DNA of 64,000 nt, from positions 3,369,744 to 3,433,743 of the forward strand of contig MU004230.1 of assembly GCA_010405405.1 (NCBI GenBank). The letters run 5' to 3'. This DNA comes from Microthyrium microscopicum (lineage: Eukaryota > Ascomycota > Dothideomycetes > Microthyriales > Microthyriaceae). Shown piece after piece: positions 46,186-54,473 of the stretch. A program made the position numbers and the translations under genes. Each line of letters begins with the position of its first letter. Position 1 is the first letter of the stretch. Below the pieces are notes generated by a model. It made no database searches and had not been told where the DNA came from. It saw nothing but the letters and a program-made list of their open reading frames with translations.

Positions 46186-49100
46186 ATGGTAGAACTGGAG
46201 GAGAGCGCCCAGGCGCTTACTCGTGATGCACCTTGGGAGGCCGAGGGAACAACTAGTAATGTAACTCCAGATGGCTGGACAAAAGATGCTCAAGGGTGTT
46301 GGATTCCTCCTGAAAATTGGAAATACGATAAGCGCTTGAAACGATGGCAAAAAGCTTCCGACTGTAGATACTGGACCACGACCGGGAGATGCAACTACGG
46401 AAAAAGATGTCGCAATTTGCACGCACCCTCGAAGAAAGGCAGTCGAAAGAACAGCAAACAAAAGAAGGATACCAACGGTCTCACTTTTGGTGCTCAAGTC
46501 TCACCCGCTGTCCATGGTTGGGATTCTTGTTGGGAAGCCTCGCCCGTTGCCGATGGTTGGGATAGCTCGCCCGCTATCGATGATTGGGAAGCCTCACCAA
46601 ACCCCGATCAAAAGGCAAAGAAGAAAAGCGACTTGTCGACATATAAGACCGCGGATGAAGTTCTCGAGGCTATTCTGGAAATACCAAACATGACTAAATT
46701 TGAGGAGACCTTCACCAACATTAAAAAATTCATCAACATTCTCCTGCTACAAGGTTTGAATTTCCAAAAACGTCGCTCAGATATGCATGCTCTTCTAGTA
46801 TACGATTCGACAGAGCAAGCTCTCGAGTTTGCCAAACTGTACCACGAGCTACTCAAACTATGGGGGTTTTTGGACAAGGACAGCAAATTTCGAACACTGG
46901 ACAAAAACTTCAATTGCTGCTTCACATTAGAAACCGCCAGGAACACTGATCCCTGGGGTTCGGGAGGACGTTGCACGTACGGTGCAACGCCAGCGGTCAC
47001 TCCGGGACCTGGCATACTATTCCTAAAGAGCTCCAGCAAAGCATTATGCGCTTACGGCAAGGTTCGTCTACGAGAAGCTCTGAACACTGGCAATGATCAA
47101 ATCGTTGTCTTTGGCTGTGCGCACGAATCGAGTCTTGACTCGCTTGGTCTCAGCGAGGACCAGTTCGGAATACGCATGAAGCCATACGAGGACGGGTCCA
47201 ACGATATGATAAGCATTATCTTGGATCAGATCAAATTGACTCTGGCCAAGGATTACAAAAACCCATGGACAATTGAAGGTGGTGTAGATGGCGAGTATAT
47301 CAGATTGGTTGCCGAACGAATTCTAAGATTGAAGGAGACAAACAACAGAAGCATGGATGAGAATGTGCGTTCAGCTCTGAAACCAGTGTTTGGCAGACAA
47401 ATACAGCGTTTGTTGAAGCATGATGAGGGCGATGAATCTGTGCCAGATCCGCTTTATATCTCACGCGGGGACATTATCGGCTTCGAGCCGGACATCTCGA
47501 AGATCAAATCCAAGGCTTGGGATGAGCTTCAAGAAATGGTAGGCATGGAAGAAGTGAAGGCATCGCTGAAATCCTTCTGCAATGGTTTGCTTGTGAACTT
47601 TCATCGAGAGCTTCACGGAAAGAGACCGCTAAAGACTGGGCTTTCACGAGTATTTATTGGCCCACCAGGAACTGGTAAGTCCATCTTTTGCATCTCCCAT
47701 GGGCCTCAAAGCTTCACTCTTTTCTGCCCATATGCTAATTACTGCGCAATGTCCAGGAAAAACAACGGTAGCCAAGATATATGGTCAAATTCTCAGTGAC
47801 TTCAACATTCTGAGTTCCGGAGAAGTAGTTGTCAAAAATGCTAGTCACTTTATTGGACAGTATATCGGTCAGTCTGAGAAATTCACAAAAGAAATCATCG
47901 AAGAAGCTCGTGGCAAAGTGCTCCTTATCGATGAAGCATATATGCTCAACTCTTATCGTAGTTCTGCTGGCAATGGACCATGCCCATATCGCCAAGGCGT
48001 GCTGGATACCATCGTCGGCGAGGTACAGAATACTGCCGATGATAACATCTGCGTTATCATGTGTGGTTACAAGGAAGAGATGGAAAATATGCTTCAGGTC
48101 GCCAACCCGGGTTTGGCACGGCGCTTTCCTCTAGCTGATGCTTTCTATTTCAAAGAATTCGACGACTCACAATTGGAAATGGTGCTGGACCTCAAGATGA
48201 AGCAAGAAGAAACGGAGATGACTTCAGAGGCAAAACGAGTTGCAATGGAAAACCTACGACTTGCAAAGCTTCGACCAAATTTTGGCAACGGTGGAGAGGT
48301 TGTGAACATGATGGCACGAGCAATGGCAAACTATAGAACCCGATTCGGGGATCTCAAACCTGAAGAACGAACAGGAGATATTTGCTTCCTACCTGAAGAC
48401 ATCGATCCCAACCACACGAGAAGCGATGAAGCCGAGAGCAAAATGACCAAGATGTTTGAGGATTTTGTTGGACTTGATTCTGTCGTTGACAAATTACGAT
48501 CACTCGCTCGTCAAGCTGCATCGCTACGAAAACGAAAATTCAAACCAGAATTATCCATGCCATTCCAATTTGTCTTCAAAGGACCACCCGGTTCCGGCAA
48601 GACTACAACGGCGCGAAAGCTTGGAAGCATCTATTACAACATGGGTCTTCTTCCAACGGAGGAAGTTCTAGAGGTTTCAACCTTGGACATGGTCGCCGAC
48701 CACGTTGGAGGTACTCGGACAAAAACACGAAAACTGATGGAGCAAGCTGTTGGTAAAGTGCTATTCATTGATGAAGCCTATCGACTGTTCTCTTCCGATC
48801 AAGACTCGAAATTTTCTGGTGAAGCAAGAGACGAGTTGATCGACGCCATAACCAAACCGGAACTCAGAAACAAAAGTCTCATTATCCTCGCTGGCTATGA
48901 CATGGAGATGGACAAGCTGCTCTCTTCAAATCCAGGATTTCGTGGTCGGTTTAGGACGCAGTTCAAGTTCCCAAGTCTTGATAGCGATGTCTCATATGAG
49001 CTATTGATCAAACGCCTCAAACAAAGCGTTGATATTGGCGCATTTGCAGACCAGGAGAAGACGACAATTCGCGAGCTTCTCGAAGCGCTTCAGAAAAGTG

Positions 49101-49297
49101 AGGGCTGGGCCAATGGAAGAGATATCGAGTCCATTTCTTATGAGATTGTTGGGCAGGTCTTCGAAAAAGATTGGGATGACGATGAGACGCCAACGGTGAT
49201 CGCAAACGACGTGATGCGTGTTCTACGTAGTCGACTACCTCCTAATGTCTTAACATCCGGCCGGTCGGATATACCTGATGCAGAATTGTATGACTAG
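46186..49297 (+). CDS. CCCH zinc finger protein with two CbxX/SpoVK-type AAA+ domains
   Basis: 1009 aa from two exons, 46186-47674 and 47757-49297. The 82-nt intron (GTAAGT, branch GCTAAT, TCCAG) falls inside the first Walker A, restoring GPPGTGKTT. A CCCH finger at residues 60-79 has spacing C-x8-C-x5-C-x3-H (CRYWTTTGRCNYGKRC..H). It is followed by a Trp-bearing repeat (SPAVHGWDS, SPVADGWDS, SPAIDDWEA). AAA+ domain 1: Walker A at about 492-500, Walker B LLIDEAYM at about 552, Arg-finger type GLARRF. AAA+ domain 2: Walker A GPPGSGKTT at about 772, Walker B LFIDEAYRLF at about 832, GFRGRF. Both carry the DEAY box of the CbxX/CfqX subgroup. Many fungal members are longer with a third AAA+; this one has two. 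Function is unknown; RNA binding and remodelling are inferred from the domain set. Confidence 0.85.
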
Positions 49298-49360
49298 ATC
49301 GGATCATTCTCTATAGACTCTGGTTCTGGCGCAATAACCTTGTCATGCGCTCAACCAGTG

Positions 49361-49560
49361 GACAAATTAACTGGCGTGCTCAAAATAACTTCAATGGCTC
49401 CCGCCAACGCTTCCAAATAGCAGATACTATAATTCCCATCATAATCGATCGATAGTGGTAGAACAAACGTAGTCCTTAGGAAATAAAACACTCGATAACA
49501 AAGCGTAGCAGATGGGAGCCATAGAGTAGAAGTCGATGGGGGCACGCCAGCTATTTTGTC
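49361..49560. mobile_element. MITE-like inverted-repeat element, copy 1 (200 bp)
   Basis: Left end GACAAATTAACTGGCGTGCT and right end (read on the minus strand) GACAAAATAGCTGGCGTGCC are imperfect inverted repeats that continue for about 50 bp (AACTTC.AATGGCTCCC). An internal block with AAACACTCGATAACAAAGCG is shared with copies 2 and 3. No coding capacity. The structure fits a non-autonomous DNA transposon; superfamily not determined. It lies 3' of the AAA+ gene and about 420 bp upstream of the secreted hydrolase gene. Confidence 0.8.
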
Positions 49561-49981
49561 CTTCAGTTAGCGCTCAGGTTGATTATCAGCTTCCTTAGCT
49601 GTATTGATCAATCAAGTTATTTTGCTGTCGTGTACGTTATGAATATTTTCTGATCAGCTCTTCTGTATTGCAAATCTTTAAAGCAGGTGGTTGTTTTGTA
49701 CCAAGTGATGTAGATGCAGGACTAAATTGGACCAAGTTCCGAAACTCAATAACGGATATCGATATAGGCTGTTGTTAATCTATCGACATCACTATTTGAT
49801 CAACCAATAATCTCAAAATCACATATTGGATAGGGCCGATTCGGATTCTGAGCCGGCAGTGCACTGTGCAATTCGCAACGTAATCTCAAGTAATTTCTGG
49901 ATCCGCAAGATACAAAAGTAACTGCATCTCTGCCAAAGCGTGTCATTTGCGCTGCGACATTCGTTCTTTTTTCGGTTCAAG
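49561..49981. promoter_or_regulatory. Upstream region of the secreted hydrolase gene
   Basis: About 420 bp, AT-rich, between MITE copy 1 and ATG 49982. It should hold the promoter. No defined site recognised. Confidence 0.45.
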
Positions 49982-51054
49982 ATGCGGTCTTTACTTGCTA
50001 TTCTCTCAGTGACCTGGCTGGCAACAGCTCAGACACCCCCAGCAAAAAGCGATGGACAATATGCTGGTGGAATCTTTTCCATTCCTCTCTCAGATGTTCC
50101 TAAATATGCCGCGAAGACAAAGATGGGACGAGCAACGGAGGCTAAAAGTGGTGGAGCCAAGACTTCAGGCTCGGGTCCATATCCAGCCAAAGGAGCAATG
50201 GATACAAGCATTCCAAATCATACCGTTTACGCACCAATCGCTAAACCAAACATCACTATGCCGATAATAGTATGGGATAATGGAGGCTGTGGAACAGATC
50301 CAACCCAATTTGGAAACTTCTTGACTGAGGTTGCGAGTCACGGCTATGTCATTTCGGCCGTTGGAAAGGCGGGTGGACTGGGCAGACAAAGCAAAGTTCA
50401 AGACAACAGAGATTCAATCGAGTGGGCATTGAAGGGTTCAGCCGCCAAGTATGGTGAGGTTGATACTACTAAGCTCATTGCTGCCGGTCAGAGCTGTGGT
50501 GGTTTGTCTGGTAAGTTTCATGTCCTATAGACACTGCGATATAGACTAACATCTCAATAGCTTATAGTACTTCTTACCGTAAGGATCACGATTCTAATAG
50601 ATCTCTACAATTTCTCACAAAGTATAGATGACCCCCGGGTTAAGTTGCTCATGCTGTTCAATGTTGGAATCTTCGATGATGCCAAGAGATATCTCATCAA
50701 GGAAATCAAGACACCAATCGGATATTTCCTTGGTGGTGTTACTGATTTCGGAGCTCCTGGAGTCAGTATATTTGTGCTAATTAGCTTTGGCTTCTAAACT
50801 GACATCTTGAAAAGGCAGAGAAAGACTATGTCGAACTCCCAGCAGGCGTTCCAGCATGGAAGGGCAACCTCGATACAGGCCATGGCGGCACTTACAGCGC
50901 TACAAACGGTGGAAAGATGGGCATTGCTGCAGTTGACTTCCTACAATGGCAAATGCGAGGCGATGCCAACTCCAAAGCAAAGATGCTGGACCCAAAGACA
51001 GCTGGCAGTCTCGTCTCTCAGAACTGGAAAGTTGAGTTCAAGAACTGGACATAG
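49982..51054 (+). CDS. Secreted alpha/beta hydrolase family protein
   Basis: 306 aa from four exons: 49982-50510, 50561-50578, 50628-50761 and 50815-51054. Introns are GTAAGT..CAATAG, GTAAGG..TATAG and GTCAGT..AAAAG, all phase-consistent. Exon 2 is only 18 nt and supplies AYSTSY, giving the continuous GQSCGGLSAYSTSYHDPRVK. A signal peptide spans residues 1-17 (MRSLLAILSVTWLATAQ); an upstream in-frame ATG at 49940 lacks such a sequence. The nucleophile elbow is G-Q-S-C-G-G and the C-terminal HGG motif (DTGHGGTYSATNGGK) gives the likely catalytic histidine. The sequence matches a family of secreted fungal hydrolases of unknown substrate, related to dienelactone-hydrolase/chlorophyllase folds. 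MITE copy 1 sits just upstream. Confidence 0.82.
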
Positions 51055-51397
51055 AAGTTTCCTAGATGCTGTTTTTACACCACAATTAGACAGTAATGAA
51101 GTAATTCATTCTCTATTCCTTTGATGAGATGGATTTCTCGTTTTCAAGAACTTGATGTCTTCTACTCTCTCATCTTCCTAGATTTCTCACTTAAGGTCTA
51201 TCGTTCCTGCCAATGGGGAGCGTGAGTTTCTCAGATAGGAAAGTGCAGTGCAGGAATTCACTGATTCAAGGCAGGAGCACTTCGCGGCCCCAAATCGCAC
51301 CCACAACAATAAATCCAAACCTCGCACCGGATTTCCACAATTTCATCTTTAGGCGCTGCCTGTAGTCTTGACTCTCGACTTTGAAGAGGCTTCCACG
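51055..51397. other. Intergenic
   Basis: Between the hydrolase stop and ATG 51398. No gene recognised. Confidence 0.5.
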
Positions 51398-52510
51398 ATG
51401 TCGGATTTCGGTGACAAGATGGAGTCAAGGTAACGTTTCTCCAACCTACCAAAGACCCGGCCCACTCCCTAACGCATCATCGCGCAAGCCGTATTCTTCG
51501 CCGTAGATGCTAACCTCACCAGCTCGCCACCTCGACTACAGCAGATAAATGAGCAGCAAAGTAATCGATTTCCACTCCATCTCGATCAATGGCCACAATC
51601 AAACCCGAGCGCTTCTCCATCGAATTTGCCAAATCAGGCTCTCAATCCTACTGACCGCGACATGCATCCCGACATGTGGCTCGATAACTCTGTAGTTTCA
51701 TCCTCCGTAGTCACTCCCAGTGAATCGGAAAGCGGGGCCAGCACCAATAGCTGGGTTGATGGCAGCGACGTTGAATCCACGGAGTCCGACTCCAAGGGTG
51801 CTGAAGATATGGACACTCCCAATCTTCCAATCCTCTCCGTCGATGAAAAGAAGACCTATCAGCGCATGGAGAGCTCAAAACTTGCCCCAATCCGAGATGA
51901 AGTAGACGGAGTTTATCGATGTCATCGATGCGCCTTTGAGGTGGACCATGGAGAATGTACGGGCTGTCTGACCCATTATGAAGGATATATTATTGATGAA
52001 GGCTATCCTCTTCGAGAGGTTGATAGTGAGAGGTTGTTGGAGCACCATCATGAATTCAACAACGAGGATGTGGACAGTCACATTACGCACAAGGGAAAAA
52101 GCAGAGTTACTCCCAATCAGAGAGACTTGGAAGCACACAGTCTGGACGTCGAGAGGCCCATTTCAAAGGATCTGTATATTGACGACACCGAAGTCCCAAA
52201 TCAACGAGACATCGAGTCCAGCTCAAGCGTACTCGACACCTGGCTTCGCCGTCTAAAGCCACGACTGAAGCGCCTCAGCCAGAATACTTTGTCCCAAGCC
52301 AACAACTTCCTGACCTCCACGTCTGAAAAAGATAATCTGGAGCTTACAAGAGAAACATACAAAACTGACAAGAAAGCCATCACTGGCTTACGACTTGAAC
52401 GTTGGGGTCACGAACTTTTCAAGATCCAGATGAAGCAACAATATGAGGAGATGCGAGAAACCATTGAAACTCTGAAAAGGGAAATCCGAGGCTTGAAAGG
52501 AGAGTTGTAA
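51398..52510 (+). CDS. Hypothetical protein with C-x2-C-x8-C-x2-C zinc-knuckle-like motif and C-terminal coiled coil
   Basis: 339 aa from two exons, 51398-51429 and 51523-52510. The main frame has no ATG before codon 57; a 93-nt intron (GTAACG, branch GCTAAC, ACCAG) links it in phase to a 10-codon first exon, MSDFGDKMES. The model is thus inferred. The protein is Ser/Asp/Glu-rich with the cysteine motif CHRCAFEVDHGECTGC at about residues 144-159, an acidic middle, a basic TWLRRLKPRLKRL stretch, and a final helix YEEMRETIETLKREIRGLKGEL that looks like coiled coil. The next plus-strand gene (53376) shares the cysteine motif and the basic/coiled end, so the two look like diverged paralogues. MITE copy 2 lies between them. 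Function unknown. Confidence 0.65.
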
Positions 52511-52796
52511 CTTCAGAGGGTAAATCAGAGCATCCAGTGATGCTCCGGAGGCAGGACCGAGATATGGGATCTAATGTGCTACGATCATGCCTTGACAGCA
52601 TTGTGTACATATTATCTGTATGGTAGATTCCATGATTGGAAACCATTGTAGCTGTATTGGGTGGTCTCATACAATTGTCAGCCATTCCTTCTTTCTGTAT
52701 TAAGGATTCTTCTAACCTCGATCTCTACGGTATCTGTGAGTCCTGAAAGTTAACTTTGTCCTGTGACTTCTATTTCAGCAAATAAAAATTCGTTGG
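52511..52796. other. Intergenic, 3' side of the 51398 gene
   Basis: No additional gene recognised. It ends at the left terminus of MITE copy 2. Confidence 0.5.
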
Positions 52797-52993
52797 GACA
52801 AAATAATTGGCGTGCCCCCATCAACTTCAAATGACTCCCATGAACGCTACTAAACCGAAGATGCTATATTTTCCATCGCGTTTGATGAACGGTGCTAGTA
52901 TTAACGCCCTTTATGGGAAAGTAAGCACTCGATAGCAAAGCGTGTCATGTGGGAGTCATCAAACTCGATGGGAGCACGCCAATTATTTTGTTC
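52797..52993. mobile_element. MITE-like inverted-repeat element, copy 2 (about 197 bp)
   Basis: Left end GACAAAATAATTGGCGTGCC, continuing CCCATCAACTTC; the right end, read on the minus strand, is GAACAAAATAATTGGCGTGC, then TCCCATCGAGTTTGATGACTCCC. It shares the internal AACGCCCTTTATGGGAAAG and AGCACTCGATAGCAAAGCG blocks with copies 1 and 3. The best-preserved ends of the three. No coding capacity. It lies between the two zinc-knuckle genes. Confidence 0.85.
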
Positions 52994-53375
52994 ACTGATT
53001 GAGCCTCACTCCTGTCCGCTCAAAAGCTGACATGAAAGCCCACTAGTCCCGTTCAATACCGACTTTGAGCTGGACTTTCACTTAATATGTAGAATGAGGA
53101 GCATAAAAAGCCCCCTCGTAAGTCGAATCTCCATCACCACGACATCATCATCTCTTCCAAGGCACATTTGACTCCCTCGACGCCGTTGGGATCATCCTAC
53201 AAAAGCCTGCTCAGACAGCTAGATTGATCAAGCGAACGCCAGGTATGATTTCCAAGGACTCAACTAAACCAGTCTCCCTCAACATTCTTGCCATATAGTA
53301 ACCAATTTAGCTGCAGGCCATAACCTTGGTACTTTAAGCAAAGAACCACCATCAGAAATCCTTGCAAGCTCCGAC
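52994..53375. other. Intergenic: promoter/leader of the 53376 gene
   Basis: No gene recognised. A short leader intron is possible (GTATGA near 53242, several AG acceptors before 53376), but it could not be fixed. Confidence 0.4.
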
Positions 53376-53858
53376 ATGTCCGAGACAGAAGAGGAAGCAG
53401 TCGATCACTGCTGGAAATGTGACTGGGAGATTGCCGATGGCGAATGTTCGAATGCCTTATGCCCCGAGACAACTGGTCTGAAACCGGACTCGGATGACGA
53501 CAGCGACTCTTCTTCAAACACTGAACATGATGATGACGATGTAAGCGATGACGATGACAGCGATGGCAGTGACGAGGACAACAGCGAGGATAACAGCGAG
53601 GACGACGGCGACGAGGACGACGACGACAATGCTGAAGAGGCCGATTCTCAAGAATCCAGCTCTACCTTAGCCAGCAAATTGTTGGCTTCCAACCTGCGTG
53701 AGAAGGGACTTCGCCTGAAGATCAAAATCTTGCGGCGTCGATTGCGTTTGAACAAATTAGCGAAGACGCGCGCGCTCAAGAAGCAGCAAATCAAAGATCT
53801 CGAAGAACAGCTTGTTGCCAACAAGGCATTGCAAGAAGCTAAATATGAGGACGAATGA
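53376..53858 (+). CDS. Small acidic protein with zinc-knuckle-like motif and basic coiled C-terminus
   Basis: 160 aa, single exon from ATG 53376. Residues 12-29 carry CWKCDWEIADGECSNALC (C-x2-C-x8-C-x4-C). Then a highly acidic run of Asp, Ser and Glu (about 35-90), followed by a basic and helical C-terminus, LRLKIKILRRRLRLNKLAK, ending in an EEQLVANKALQEAKYEDE coiled coil. The cysteine motif and the layout match the preceding plus-strand gene at 51398, suggesting a duplicated pair. The acidic run is encoded by GAY/AGC/GAR repeats and may be slippage-prone. No enzyme domain. Function unknown. Confidence 0.65.
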   Translation: MSETEEEAVDHCWKCDWEIADGECSNALCPETTGLKPDSDDDSDSSSNTEHDDDDVSDDDDSDGSDEDNSEDNSEDDGDEDDDDNAEEADSQESSSTLASKLLASNLREKGLRLKIKILRRRLRLNKLAKTRALKKQQIKDLEEQLVANKALQEAKYEDE

Positions 53859-54129
53859 TGGGGACGGTTCGATTCACAAAGGGGATACAATCATGAGAGT
53901 TTGGGTTTTGTTTGATTTGCATACAAAGTCCCTGCAGTGACGGAATGAATGGGCAATTTCAGGACATGCAGTCGACAAACGATGTCGAGTAGAAATCACT
54001 GGTGGCGATCTACGCTCACAAGAAGCAGGTCTGGAAAAGTTTTTGACAATGAAAAGGTCTTGTTTAATGTCAAATGCTTCAGTGACTGTGCGAATCGTGA
54101 TTCAGCTTCTGCATTTAGTAGGAGATACT
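53859..54129. other. Intergenic
   Basis: Downstream of the 53376 gene; nothing recognised before MITE copy 3. Confidence 0.5.
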
Positions 54130-54342
54130 CAACGGCATGGCAAAATAAATGGCGTACTTCCATTGACTCTAACGGTACCCAGACGCTACGGTCTGTTATC
54201 GAGTGCTTTATTTGCCATAGAGGGCGTTCGAATTTGGAATGTTTATCAGATACAATGGCAATTAAAGCACCTTTTGGTTAGCAGCGCTGGTGGTAGCCAT
54301 CAGAGTTGATGGGAGTACGCCATTTATTTTGCCATGCCGTTT
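54130..54342. mobile_element. MITE-like inverted-repeat element, copy 3 (about 213 bp, inverted orientation)
   Basis: Left end CAACGGCATGGCAAAATAAA, then TGGCGTACTTCCATTGACTCT. The right end, read on the minus strand, repeats AACGGCATGGCAAAATAAAT, then GGCGTACTCCCATCAACTCT. The inner part TTATCGAGTGCTTTATTTGCC matches the minus strand of copy 2, so this copy is inserted the other way round. The outer AACGGCAT part extends beyond the ends seen in copies 1 and 2. No coding capacity. Confidence 0.85.
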
Positions 54343-54427
54343 TGATACTCAAGCAAAAGCTAGAAATAAGGTGCCGGGAATAGCAATGGCTGTTGATGGG
54401 AGAATGCTATTAATTATTCAGTTCAAC

Positions 54428-54473
54428 ACAAGTCACAAGTCACAAGTCACAAGTCACAAGTCACAAGTCACAA
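54428..54473. repeat. Heptanucleotide microsatellite (ACAAGTC)n
   Basis: Six perfect head-to-tail copies of ACAAGTC followed by ACAA. Perfect identity suggests recent slippage and length variation between strains. Confidence 0.95.
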
